The translations under genes were made by a program, and so were the position numbers. The notes under the pieces are model-generated. The model worked only from the letters and a program-made list of their open reading frames with translations, did not search any database and was not told the DNA's origin. DNA of 64,000 bases from assembly GCF_001045465.1 (NCBI RefSeq), contig NZ_LFND01000008.1, positions 153,218-217,217 of the forward strand, given 5' to 3'. Numbering within the stretch: the stretch's first letter is position 1; each line of letters starts with the position of its first letter. This DNA comes from Chryseobacterium angstadtii (lineage in GTDB: Bacteria; Bacteroidota; Bacteroidia; Flavobacteriales; Weeksellaceae). Shown one piece after another: positions 25,883 through 33,361 of the stretch.

Positions 25883-25944
25883 AACCTCGAAACCCGTAAC
25901 ACGCTCCGCAAAACAACTCCACCCATAACCCGCAACACGAAACT
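25883..25944 (+). repeat. Heptamer array CGNAACN
   Basis: CGAAACC, CGTAACA, CGCTCCG (25888-25908) and CGCAACA, CGAAACT (25931-25944) in 7-base phase, with a degenerate centre. GC-richer than nearby gaps; ends 9 bases before coaD. Confidence 0.55.
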
Positions 25945-25953
25945 CATCATCAT

Positions 25954-26418
25954 ATGAAAATTGCTGTTTTTCCAGGATCCTTTGATCCTATTACACTGGG
26001 ACATTACGATATTATTGAAAGAGCGGCTCCGCTTTTTGACAAACTGATTATTGCCATCGGGCAAAATTCTCAGAAAAAATACATGTTCCCTCTGGAAAAA
26101 AGAATGGAGTTCATCCAAAATTCTGTAGCCGAATTTCCCAATGTGGAAGTAGATTATTTTGAAGGCCTAACGGTAGATTACTGTTTCGAAAAAAATGCAC
26201 AGTATATCATCAGAGGATTAAGAAATCCCGCAGATTTTGAATTTGAGAAAGCCATCGCTCATACCAACAGAACATTAGCCCACAAAAAGCTGGAAACCGT
26301 ATTTCTATTAACCTCATCCGGGAAATCTTTCATCAGCAGCAGCATTGTAAGAGAGATCATCAATCACGGCGGAGAATATGAACTGCTAGTCCCGGACTCC
26401 GTAAGAGTACAACGATAA
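25954..26418 (+). CDS. coaD: Phosphopantetheine adenylyltransferase
   Basis: 154 residues. Penultimate step of coenzyme A synthesis: ATP + 4'-phosphopantetheine to dephospho-CoA. 'AVFPGSFDPITLGHYDII' is the nucleotidyltransferase T/HxGH motif (TLGH), 'YIIRGLRNPADFEFE' contains the RGLR substrate-binding segment, and 'SSGKSFISSSIVREI' is the ISSS motif. Normal length. No gene-specific promoter was recognised; the 171-base upstream gap is made mostly of heptamer repeats. Its stop is 1 base before the heptamer array that opens the four-helix-bundle cassette. Confidence 0.96.
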   Translation: MKIAVFPGSFDPITLGHYDIIERAAPLFDKLIIAIGQNSQKKYMFPLEKRMEFIQNSVAEFPNVEVDYFEGLTVDYCFEKNAQYIIRGLRNPADFEFEKAIAHTNRTLAHKKLETVFLLTSSGKSFISSSIVREIINHGGEYELLVPDSVRVQR

Positions 26419-26419
26419 A

Positions 26420-26447
26420 TAATGAGTAATAGGTAATGAGTAATTAG
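26420..26447 (+). repeat. Left heptamer array of the four-helix-bundle cassette
   Basis: TAATGAG, TAATAGG, TAATGAG, TAATTAG in exact 7-base phase. AGTAATAGGTAATG (26425-26438) recurs inverted at 26835-26848. Confidence 0.8.
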
Positions 26448-26453
26448 ACAGAT

Positions 26454-26807
26454 ATGGATTACAATCAGGTTTTCAGAGAAAGAACTAAAAATTTTTCCGT
26501 TCTTGTGATCAAATCACTGTCATCATTACCTTATTCGGATGATGTTTCTATCATAAGAAAGCAAATCATAAGATCTTCCACTTCAGTGGCAGCCAACTAC
26601 AGAGCTGTTTCAAGAGCAAGATCTGAAAAAGAAAAGTTTGCTAAACTCTGCATAGTTGTGGAAGAAATTGATGAAACCCAGCTTTGGCTTGAAATCATTG
26701 AAGAACTGGAATATCTAAGTCCTGAAAAAATGATACACTTAAAATCAGAATGCGAAGAACTTGTAAAGGTTATGACTAAGTATAAGTATAAATTATCCCA
26801 AGTTTAA
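26454..26807 (+). CDS. Four-helix-bundle protein (S23/23S rRNA IVS family)
   Basis: 117 residues. 'RERTKNFSVLVIKSLSSLP', 'IIRKQIIRSSTSVAANYRAVSRARSEKEKFAKLCIVVEEIDETQLWLEII' and a final amphipathic helix match the IVS/S23 four-helix-bundle family (TIGR02436 type). Relatives are encoded in intervening sequences of 23S rRNA genes and are related to Avd, the accessory protein of diversity-generating retroelements; members form pentamers. Here the gene is free-standing, lies between coaD and a channel gene, and is bracketed by inverted heptamer arrays. No promoter of its own was seen. Molecular role unknown. Confidence 0.88.
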   Translation: MDYNQVFRERTKNFSVLVIKSLSSLPYSDDVSIIRKQIIRSSTSVAANYRAVSRARSEKEKFAKLCIVVEEIDETQLWLEIIEELEYLSPEKMIHLKSECEELVKVMTKYKYKLSQV

Positions 26808-26819
26808 ATGGCATAATTT

Positions 26820-26854
26820 TTATTATTCATTGCCCATTACCTATTACTTATAAT
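26820..26854 (-). repeat. Right heptamer array of the four-helix-bundle cassette
   Basis: Plus-strand 7-mers TTATTAT, TCATTGC, CCATTAC, CTATTAC, TTATAAT; the minus strand reads GTAATRG-type heptamers, the inverse of the left array. Confidence 0.8.
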
Positions 26855-26859
26855 AATAT

Positions 26860-27492
26860 ATGCACGAACAGTTCAATTTTGCCATAGAAGTCCTCGGAAC
26901 CATTTCCTTCGCCATGTCGGGGAGTTTTGCAGCGATGCAGAAACGCCTTGATCCGTTCGGCGTATTGATTATTGCATTCGTGACTTCTGTAGGCGGAGGA
27001 ACTGTAAGAGACCTTTTACTGGACATTCCCGTTTTCTGGATGCACGACCTTCTTACCTGTGCATTGATTCTGGGAACCAGCATATTTGCTATGGTTTTCA
27101 AATCTATTGAAAAGAATTTCAAAGTAACCTTGTTTATTTTTGACAGCTTCGGGCTAGGATTATTTACCATTATTGGGGTTCAAAAGGGGCTCAATGCCAA
27201 CATTCATCCTCTGATCTGTATTGCATTGGGAACCATCACCGGATGTTTCGGAGGGATTATCCGGGACATTCTGCTGAACAGGATTCCACTCATCTTCAGA
27301 AAAGAAATCTATGCTACGGCATGTATTGTCGGAGGATCTGTATTTCTTCTGATGACGCGGTTTATTCCGCTTTCGTATACATTTATACAGATTTTCACCA
27401 TTTTACTGATTGTGGCTATCAGAACCCTTGCTGTAAAATACCAGTGGCAGATGCCTAAATTTTATGGCTATGATCAGAATTCAGAAATGTGA
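26860..27492 (+). CDS. TRIC-type cation channel family protein (UPF0126)
   Basis: 210 residues with about seven hydrophobic helices. Two related halves: 'LGTISFAMSGSFAAMQKRLDPFGVLIIAFVTSVGGGTVRDLLL' and 'LGLFTIIGVQKGLN...ALGTITGCFGGIIRDILL'. The paired GGGTxRDxLL / GGxxRDxLL motifs are the signature of YicG/YadS proteins, prokaryotic relatives of the trimeric intracellular cation (TRIC) channels. Probably a K+ or Na+ conducting trimer in the inner membrane. It starts 5 bases after the right heptamer array. Confidence 0.9.
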   Translation: MHEQFNFAIEVLGTISFAMSGSFAAMQKRLDPFGVLIIAFVTSVGGGTVRDLLLDIPVFWMHDLLTCALILGTSIFAMVFKSIEKNFKVTLFIFDSFGLGLFTIIGVQKGLNANIHPLICIALGTITGCFGGIIRDILLNRIPLIFRKEIYATACIVGGSVFLLMTRFIPLSYTFIQIFTILLIVAIRTLAVKYQWQMPKFYGYDQNSEM

Positions 27493-27596
27493 TGTATAAT
27501 GAGTTTAACCCAAAGTTACGCGGTACGGGTTTGAGCAGGTTATAAGTTTTAATTATTTTTTTCAGGGATAAGAGTAAAAAGCTCAGATGAGAACAA

Positions 27597-27633
27597 TTAA
27601 CCATGTCAAGGTTTTGAACCTTGACATGGTTAA
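27597..27633. repeat. Near-perfect 17-bp-arm palindrome
   Basis: Arms TTAACCATGTCAAGGTT and AACCTTGACATGGTTAA are exact inverted copies with a 3-base spacer (TTG). No T-tract, and it stands apart from the terminator at 27670. Confidence 0.8.
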
Positions 27634-27669
27634 CACAGCCATTTCAAACTTTCTGACCGCTATTAAACT

Positions 27670-27695
27670 AAAAAAGCACCTGATTTAGGTGCTCT
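27670..27695 (-). terminator. Intrinsic terminator
   Basis: AGCACCT / AGGTGCT hairpin (27675-27693) with a T-run on the minus strand; ends the gene at 27716. Confidence 0.8.
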
Positions 27696-27715
27696 TGTCT
27701 TTTTGTATATTTTTC

Positions 27716-28285
27716 CTAGAAGAATTTTCCTCTCTGCCTCATATTCGGGTTGTGCATGTGCTTCTGCATAGAAGGCATTTTCAACTGATCTTTCATCATT
27801 TTGATTTGATCTGTCATCATACCTGCCGTATCTAATCTTTTAGCCTCTTCCAGAAGCTTTTGTCCTTCTTGTTTTCTGCCTTTAGAAATCGCTGCTGCTG
27901 CAAGGTTTAATGTAGCCATAGCTCTGTCATGCTTCATATTCAAACCGTATTCCAATGCTTTTTTCATTAGAGGTTCTACTTTTGCAGGATGTTCCTGAGC
28001 CTGTGTAAGTCCCTGTAAATAGTGAAAATATCCATATTGGGATTTATGAAGTTGCGCCTGGTAATTGGTGATTCCGTTCAGCCATTTTGCTGCTTTTTCC
28101 ATATTCTGTTTTCTCAGCTGCCAGAAGGCAAGAAGGATATATTCATTTTTGATGAAAAGTAAAATAGGCAGCGCTGCAAGAAGGAATATCACAATTCCCC
28201 AGCCCAGACTTCTCGTGAAAATCATCATATAAAGTCCTAAAAGGATAAGAACTGCTGCAATTACAATTTTTATGTACTTATTCAT
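27716..28285 (-). CDS. Membrane protein with a TPR-like helical domain
   Basis: 189 residues. Two membrane helices at the N-terminus ('IVIAAVLILLGLYMMIF', 'WGIVIFLLAALPILLFI', ~5-46) and then a soluble helical region with TPR-like pairs ('AAKWLNGITNYQAQLHKSQYGYFHYLQGLTQ', 'KVEPLMKKALEYGLNMKHDRAMATLNLAAAAISKG', 'EGQKLLEEAKRLDT'). The tail is Met-rich and basic (MPSMQKHMHNPNMRQRGKFF). The family appears conserved in Flavobacteriia but I do not know a function. Own promoter and terminator. Confidence 0.75.
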   Translation of the reverse strand: MNKYIKIVIAAVLILLGLYMMIFTRSLGWGIVIFLLAALPILLFIKNEYILLAFWQLRKQNMEKAAKWLNGITNYQAQLHKSQYGYFHYLQGLTQAQEHPAKVEPLMKKALEYGLNMKHDRAMATLNLAAAAISKGRKQEGQKLLEEAKRLDTAGMMTDQIKMMKDQLKMPSMQKHMHNPNMRQRGKFF

Positions 28286-28303
28286 TATTCAATTTTAAGA
28301 GTG

Positions 28304-28311
28304 CAAAGATA
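28304..28311 (-). promoter_or_regulatory. Candidate -7 element
   Basis: Minus strand TATCTTTG, 18 bases before the ATG at 28285. Confidence 0.45.
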
Positions 28312-28320
28312 GAAAATTTA

Positions 28321-28348
28321 GAGGTTAGAAGCTAGAGGTTGGAAGTTA
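28321..28348 (+). repeat. Heptamer array GARGTTA
   Basis: GAGGTTA, GAAGCTA, GAGGTTG, GAAGTTA in strict phase. AGAGGTTAGAAG (28320-28331) is identical to 25801-25812, 2.5 kb away. Confidence 0.75.
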
Positions 28349-28360
28349 GAATTTTCATAA

Positions 28361-28855
28361 CTATTCGCTCTTGATTCTTTCGTAGGTCTGAAAGAAGAAA
28401 TCATATTCATTCTTTTCATCTTTTTCGTGAAAAATTTCTTCCGTCTTTTTCCATATTTTCGGACTTATTTTTGGAAAAAAAGTGTCTGCTTCAAGATCAG
28501 CTTTCACTAAAGTCACTTCCAGTTTATCAACAATTTCTATCGTTTGTTCATAAATATTTCCGCCTCCGATGATGAATACATGTTCATCAATCTTTTTAGC
28601 AAATTTTACAGCTTCTTTAATGCTTCCTACAATCAGGATTCCTTCTTCAAACCAGTCCTTTTTTCTGGAAATAACAATATTGGTACGGTTGGGAAGTGGT
28701 TTCCCAATACTCTCATAAGTCTTTCTTCCCATAATAATAGGATGTCCGGAAGTAATATCTTTAAAGTGTTTCAGATCTTTGGGAAGATGCCACAGCAGTT
28801 TATTTTCAAAACCGATCTCGTTTTTCTCTCCCATTGCCACCACTATTGTTGTCAT
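28361..28855 (-). CDS. folA: Dihydrofolate reductase
   Basis: 164 residues. It reduces dihydrofolate to tetrahydrofolate with NADPH. 'TTIVVAMGEKNEIGFENKLLWHLPKDLKHFKDITSGHPIIMGRKTYESIG' shows the Met20-type loop, the LLWHLP active-site segment (Glu/Asp position before FK is Asp27-like) and the GRKTYESIG cofactor loop. 'VFIIGGGNIYEQ' is the GG NADPH motif. Normal length. Divergent from the lemA operon, with separate promoters. Confidence 0.95.
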   Translation of the reverse strand: MTTIVVAMGEKNEIGFENKLLWHLPKDLKHFKDITSGHPIIMGRKTYESIGKPLPNRTNIVISRKKDWFEEGILIVGSIKEAVKFAKKIDEHVFIIGGGNIYEQTIEIVDKLEVTLVKADLEADTFFPKISPKIWKKTEEIFHEKDEKNEYDFFFQTYERIKSE

Positions 28856-28870
28856 TCTAATAATTTTTTA

Positions 28871-28878
28871 CAAAATTA
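28871..28878 (-). promoter_or_regulatory. -7 element of folA
   Basis: Minus strand TAATTTTG, 15 bases before the ATG at 28855. Confidence 0.5.
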
Positions 28879-28890
28879 GCACATAATTTG

Positions 28891-28898
28891 TATATTTG
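28891..28898 (+). promoter_or_regulatory. -7 element of the lemA-TPM operon
   Basis: TATATTTG, 30 bases before the ATG at 28929. Confidence 0.5.
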
Positions 28899-28928
28899 AT
28901 TAGCACAAAAAATTAAAAAAAATAAACT

Positions 28929-29534
28929 ATGAAAAATAAAGGCTGCCTGAGCGCAGGAACTATCGGTATTGCTCTGCTAATCATTGTAGGTGTAATATTC
29001 TTCTGGGGGAAAAACGGGTATAACAATTTCGTTTCCAAAGAGCAGAATGTAAATTCTAAATGGTCTAACATAGAAACGGTATATCAGAAAAGAGCCAATC
29101 TTATCCCCAATCTGGAAAATACAGTTAAATCTTATTCAAAATTTGAACAGGAAACTTTAACTAAAGTTGTGGAAGCACGTTCTAAAGCTACTTCTATCAA
29201 CATTGACCCTACGAATATGACGGAAGCAGATCTAGCTAAATTCCAGGCTGCACAGGGAGAATTATCCGGAGCATTAAGCAGATTAATGGCTGTGGTAGAA
29301 TCTTATCCGAATTTAAAAGCAGATCAGCAGTACATCAACTTCCAGAGAGAATATACGGCTATCGAGAACAGCATCAGAACCGAAACGGTTTATTACAACG
29401 ATGCTGCCAAAGATTACAACACAACCATTAAAACGTTCCCGAATAATATTCTGGCCAATTTCACCAACTTTAAAGAAAAACCATTCTTCAAGGCTGAAGC
29501 CGGTGCAGAAAAAGCACCAGAAGTATTTAAATAA
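28929..29534 (+). CDS. LemA family protein
   Basis: 201 residues. One N-terminal membrane helix ('GTIGIALLIIVGVIFFWG') followed by a long helical domain with the LemA hallmarks 'YNNFVSKEQNVNSKWSNIETVYQKRANLIPNLENTVKSY' and 'ESYPNLKADQQYINFQREYTAIENSIRTERVYYND'-like segment near 110-155 (here TETVYYNDAAKDYN). LemA proteins occur widely beside TPM-domain genes, as here; their function is poorly known. First gene of a three-gene operon; its stop overlaps the next ATG by 1 base. Confidence 0.93.
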   Translation: MKNKGCLSAGTIGIALLIIVGVIFFWGKNGYNNFVSKEQNVNSKWSNIETVYQKRANLIPNLENTVKSYSKFEQETLTKVVEARSKATSINIDPTNMTEADLAKFQAAQGELSGALSRLMAVVESYPNLKADQQYINFQREYTAIENSIRTETVYYNDAAKDYNTTIKTFPNNILANFTNFKEKPFFKAEAGAEKAPEVFK

Positions 29535-29962
29535 TGAACCGTTTTCTGACAAATCAGCAAATCACATCCCTTGTGGATGCGATACAGTCGGCAGAAGAAC
29601 ATTCTACAGGCGAAATCCGTATACATATCGATTCGAATACCGAGTCCCAAAATGCGGAGACAGCATTTGAAGTTTTCAAAGAACTCTGTATGAACAAAAC
29701 TGCCGACAGAAATGCTGTGCTTTTCCATGTGAATTTCGAACAGAAATACCTTACCATCATTGGGGATATCGGCATTCACGACAAAGTACACCAGTCGTAT
29801 TGGGATCATCTCCATGACTACATTACCGCTGAATTTGCCAAAGGAAATTATTATAAAGCTTTAAAAAGCGGCATCCTGGAGACCGGTCTTGAATTAAAAA
29901 AATATTTTCCTGTTCAGGGAAAAAATCCCAATCAGCTCTCTAATGAAATTACGTTCTCTTAA
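29534..29962 (+). CDS. Soluble TPM-domain protein
   Basis: 142 residues without signal peptide or membrane helix. 'FLTNQQITSLVDAIQSAEEHSTGEIRIHIDSNTES' and 'NAVLFHVNFEQKYLTIIGDIGIHDKVHQSYWDHLHDYITAEFAKGNYYKALKSGILETGLEL' match the TPM (TLP18.3/Psb32/MOLO-1) fold. Family members have been linked to photosystem repair, phosphatase activity and receptor modulation, none of which clearly applies here. It overlaps lemA by 1 base and the next TPM gene by 20 bases, so translation of all three is probably coupled. Confidence 0.88.
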   Translation: MNRFLTNQQITSLVDAIQSAEEHSTGEIRIHIDSNTESQNAETAFEVFKELCMNKTADRNAVLFHVNFEQKYLTIIGDIGIHDKVHQSYWDHLHDYITAEFAKGNYYKALKSGILETGLELKKYFPVQGKNPNQLSNEITFS

Positions 29963-30758
29963 ACTTGTATTTTCATTTATATTATTCTGCTTTTACACCC
30001 TTGTATCAGCACAATATACGATTCCGCAAAAACCGGCGGTTCTGTATCCTGTGTTTGATGAAGCAGGGTTGCTTACCCAGCAGCAAAAAGATGAACTGAA
30101 CAACAAGCTGATCAAATTTGCAGATTCCACTTCCACTGAAATTGAAGTGATCATTATTCCTTCTACCAAAGGGGAAGATGTCAACTTTCTGGCGACCATG
30201 TTTGGCCAGCAATGGAAAATCGGAAAAAAAGGTGTAGACAACGGTGTTGTTTTCCTGATCGCGACTGAAGACAGAACCATGTCTATCCAACAGGGAAGAG
30301 CCGTGGAACAATACCTTACCGCTTCCGTAGCAGGGCAGATTCTGGATTATATTGTCACTCCTAATTTCAGGCAGGGACAATGGTATGAAGGGATCAACCG
30401 CGGTACCTCAGCGATTATGGAGGCCGTTCAGGGCAAATTCAAGCCTACGGAAACCTCAGCGCCTTCAGGCAATGGAAGTGCATTTAAGATTCTTATTATT
30501 GCGTTTGTCATTTTTATCCTGCTCGCCATTATCTTTGGCAACAGAGGCGGAGGACGTGGCGGCGGCAATAATGATGACGATGACGTGATCATTACCCGAA
30601 GAGGACGCAGAAATTATCCCGGCGGATTCTTCCCTTTCCCGGGCAGCTTCGGAGGAGGAGGTTTTGGAGGAGGCAGTTCCGGCGGCGGCGGTGGTGGATT
30701 CGGCGGCTTTGGCGGCGGAGGAAGCTTTGGTGGCGGTGGTGCTTCGGGCGGATGGTAA
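29943..30758 (+). CDS. Exported TPM-domain protein with Gly-rich tail (YgcG-like)
   Basis: 271 residues. Signal peptide 1-23 (ending VSAQ), TPM domain ~30-165 ('PVFDEAGLLTQQQKDELNNKLIKFADSTSTEIEVIII', 'GVVFLIATEDRTMSIQQGRAVEQYLTASVAGQILDYIV'), a membrane helix at ~180-198 and a Gly/Ser/Phe tail (from ~203). Layout as in YgcG/MOLO-1 proteins: domain outside the membrane, low-complexity tail in the cytosol. Last gene of the operon. Confidence 0.88.
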   Translation: MKLRSLKLVFSFILFCFYTLVSAQYTIPQKPAVLYPVFDEAGLLTQQQKDELNNKLIKFADSTSTEIEVIIIPSTKGEDVNFLATMFGQQWKIGKKGVDNGVVFLIATEDRTMSIQQGRAVEQYLTASVAGQILDYIVTPNFRQGQWYEGINRGTSAIMEAVQGKFKPTETSAPSGNGSAFKILIIAFVIFILLAIIFGNRGGGRGGGNNDDDDVIITRRGRRNYPGGFFPFPGSFGGGGFGGGSSGGGGGGFGGFGGGGSFGGGGASGGW

Positions 30759-30780
30759 TATACATAACAACATTCAATAT

Positions 30781-30806
30781 AATCGGGCTTATTGCCCGAT
30801 TTTTTA
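30781..30806 (+). terminator. Intrinsic terminator of the lemA operon
   Basis: AATCGGGC / GCCCGATT stem followed by T6. Confidence 0.9.
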
Positions 30807-30945
30807 TTTAATATCTTAAAAACAGGCGATTTCTTTATGTTATCCTAATATTAAATTCACCTTTCCATATTAAAAAATTAATAAAACACTAAAAAACCTG
30901 TTTTTAATTCAATATTTTTTCTTTATATTTACTGAAAACAGGTTT

Positions 30946-31467
30946 ATGAAGAAGACGCTGGTAGTTTTTGCACATCCCTATTTAGAGCACTCCAATTCCA
31001 ATGTGGAGCTTATCAATTTCTATGTTCGTCACCAGCATTATACCTTACGGGACCTTTATGAAGAGTACCCGGATTTTCATATTGCGGCTTTCAGGGAAAG
31101 GAAGCGTCTTAAAAATTACGACCGTTTTGTGTTTCAGTTTCCATTAATCTGGTTTGGAATGCCGCCGCTTCTGAGGCTTTGGATAGATGAAGTTTTTGAC
31201 AGGGACTGGCTGAAAGAAGGAGAACACAATCCGCTGGAAGGAAAAGAAGTATACATCCTCGTCACAACCGGAGGAAAAGAAAGGTCTTTCAGTAAAACAG
31301 GAACCTACCAATATACTGTGGAAGAACTCATAAGCGGGCTGATTGTCTCACTAAAGGTTTTCAAAGCTGATATCAGACATATCAAAATCGTTTACGAAGC
31401 CAATAAACTGAGTAAAAAAGATATTATTATACATAAAAAAGAATTTACAGAACTTCTCAATCAATAA
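30946..31467 (+). CDS. KefF-like NAD(P)H-dependent oxidoreductase
   Basis: 173 residues, flavodoxin-like fold: 'TLVVFAHPYLEHSNSNVELI' (FMN phosphate site), 'FQFPLIWFGMPPLLRLWIDEVFDRDW' (quinone-oxidoreductase motif) and 'VTTGGKERSFSKTGTYQYTVEELI'. Very like KefF/MdaB. The gene ends 3 bases before a KefB/C-type antiporter gene, the same pairing as kefFC in E. coli, where KefF activates the K+ efflux channel during electrophile stress. Confidence 0.87.
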   Translation: MKKTLVVFAHPYLEHSNSNVELINFYVRHQHYTLRDLYEEYPDFHIAAFRERKRLKNYDRFVFQFPLIWFGMPPLLRLWIDEVFDRDWLKEGEHNPLEGKEVYILVTTGGKERSFSKTGTYQYTVEELISGLIVSLKVFKADIRHIKIVYEANKLSKKDIIIHKKEFTELLNQ

Positions 31468-31470
31468 TCT

Positions 31471-33360
31471 ATGGAATCCAGCTTAGCCATGAATACATTA
31501 ATTTTCCTCGGTGTAGCCATTATTATGGTTCCGCTGGCAAGAAAATTTGGACTAAGTTCTGTGATCGGTTATATTTTAGGTGGTATTATCATTGGGCCGT
31601 ATGTTCTGAGGCTCACAGGAAATGATGTGAATGATATTATGCATGCCAGCGAATTCGGAGTGATCATGCTTCTTTTTCTGGTAGGGCTGGAACTGGAGCC
31701 CCGCAAATTCTGGGAAATGCGGAAGAAAATTATGGGTCTCGGGCTTACTCAGATGCTGCTTTCCATCTCTCTTCTTTTTTTAGTCTTTATGAGTGCCGGA
31801 TGGAGGATAGATAAGGCCATTGCCATAGCGATGTGTTTTGCTCTTTCTTCTACGGCCATTGTTCTTCAGACCCTTCAGGAAAAAAACAATCTGAAAACCA
31901 CAGCAGGAGAAGCCTCCTTCTCTACCCTTCTGTTTCAGGATATTGCCGTAATTCCTATTCTGGCGATCCTTCCCATTATTGCGAATTACAAAGCCAGTCA
32001 TCACGATAACGAAATTCAGATTATCATTCAGAAGCTTCCTGAGTGGCTTCAGGCAGGAACTGTGATTTTAGGCGTTGCTATTCTTATTCTTTTGGGAAGA
32101 TATGTATTTGTTCCTTTTTTAAGATATGTTTCAAAATCGGGAATGACGGAACTCCTCACGGCCTCTTCATTATTCCTGGTAATCGGTGTTTCTGAATTGA
32201 TGGCCGCTATAGGTCTCTCGCCTGCACTTGGAGCTTTCCTTGCCGGAGTAATGCTGGCCAACAGTGAGTTCCGGCACGAACTGGAGGCGCAGATTGATCC
32301 ATTCAAAGGACTTCTACTGGCCGTATTCTTTGTGAGTGTAGGCTCTACCATCAATTTTAATATTATCCAACAGGACCCTCTGTTTATTTTTTCTACTGTT
32401 TTTGCAGTATTGGCTGTAAAATTTGTAGTGCTGTATGCCATAGGAAAGTTTTTCAGAATAGATACTCCGCAAAGTCTGTTTTATGCATTCGCTCTTTCCC
32501 AGGTGGGAGAATTTGCTTTTGTCCTTATTAATTATGCTTCAGACCTTTATCTTTTAAGTACTGAACTCAATGCGCAGATGATGGCTGTCACCGCCATTAC
32601 GATGTGTATTACCCCTATTCTGCTGATTATTAATGATCGTTTTATTACCCCTAAATTTATCCGGGAAATTCCTGATAAAGACAACGATTTCAATATTCTG
32701 GATAATAATGTAAGCCAAAAGAAGATCATCATTGTGGGGTTCGGGCATTTTGGAAGTACGGTAGGCCGTCTTTTAAAGGCCAATAAAATATCAGCAACGG
32801 TTCTGGACAGGGATTCTGACCGTGTGAAACTGCTGAGAAGTTATGGTTTTAAAGTCTATTATGGAGATGCCACCAGAATTCCTATTTTAAGAGCTGCAGG
32901 TATTGAGGACGCTGAAATTTTGGTTCTCTGCCTTGATGATCCTGATGATAATAAATTCATTGCAGACTTGGTGCGGGAACATTATCCTAACGTTAAAATC
33001 TTTGTAAGGGCCAAAAACAGAATTGATGCCTATGAATACCTCAACAACGGTATTGAAAATATTTACCGAGAAACATTGGGAACTGCTGTAGATATGGCTG
33101 TAGACGTTCTTCACGAAACCGGCATGAGGAAATATGCAGCCAGACGTCTTGGACAACGGTTTATGGCTATAGACAAAGCCTCCATCAGAAGACTGGCTAA
33201 AGCAAAGGATGACGACGACGAAATTCTACTGTTTACCACAAAAGAAATCCTCCAGCGTGAGGAGGAATTACTGGCTTATGACAACCTTAATTTTGATACT
33301 AAAAATTGGGAAGGCTCCTCATCAGTTGATGAAGAAAATGACGAGGAACCTCTCCATTGA
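31471..33360 (+). CDS. CPA2 potassium/proton antiporter, KefB/KefC-like
   Basis: 629 residues. About 12 membrane helices (~5-380) with 'EFGVIMLLFLVGLELEP', 'LSSTAIVLQTLQEKN' and 'GLSPALGAFLAGVMLANSEFRHELEAQIDPFKGLLLAVFFVSVG', all CPA2 signatures. A cytosolic RCK/TrkA-N domain follows (~410-530): 'KKIIIVGFGHFGSTVGRLLKA' is the Rossmann Gly loop, then 'VLDRDSDRVKLLRSYGFKVYYGDAT'. Glutathione-gated K+ efflux is the known Kef role; whether glutathione is the ligand here is not shown. In an operon with the KefF-like gene. Confidence 0.92.
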   Translation: MESSLAMNTLIFLGVAIIMVPLARKFGLSSVIGYILGGIIIGPYVLRLTGNDVNDIMHASEFGVIMLLFLVGLELEPRKFWEMRKKIMGLGLTQMLLSISLLFLVFMSAGWRIDKAIAIAMCFALSSTAIVLQTLQEKNNLKTTAGEASFSTLLFQDIAVIPILAILPIIANYKASHHDNEIQIIIQKLPEWLQAGTVILGVAILILLGRYVFVPFLRYVSKSGMTELLTASSLFLVIGVSELMAAIGLSPALGAFLAGVMLANSEFRHELEAQIDPFKGLLLAVFFVSVGSTINFNIIQQDPLFIFSTVFAVLAVKFVVLYAIGKFFRIDTPQSLFYAFALSQVGEFAFVLINYASDLYLLSTELNAQMMAVTAITMCITPILLIINDRFITPKFIREIPDKDNDFNILDNNVSQKKIIIVGFGHFGSTVGRLLKANKISATVLDRDSDRVKLLRSYGFKVYYGDATRIPILRAAGIEDAEILVLCLDDPDDNKFIADLVREHYPNVKIFVRAKNRIDAYEYLNNGIENIYRETLGTAVDMAVDVLHETGMRKYAARRLGQRFMAIDKASIRRLAKAKDDDDEILLFTTKEILQREEELLAYDNLNFDTKNWEGSSSVDEENDEEPLH

Positions 33361-33361
33361 T

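Noticed and set aside
30465..30777. Ser/Ala/His-rich frames opposite the TPM gene
   Set aside because: They are reverse-strand readings of the GGN-rich tail of the TPM protein.
31471..33360. Ordinary NhaP-type sodium antiporter
   Set aside because: The C-terminal RCK domain and the adjacent KefF-like gene point to the Kef potassium system.
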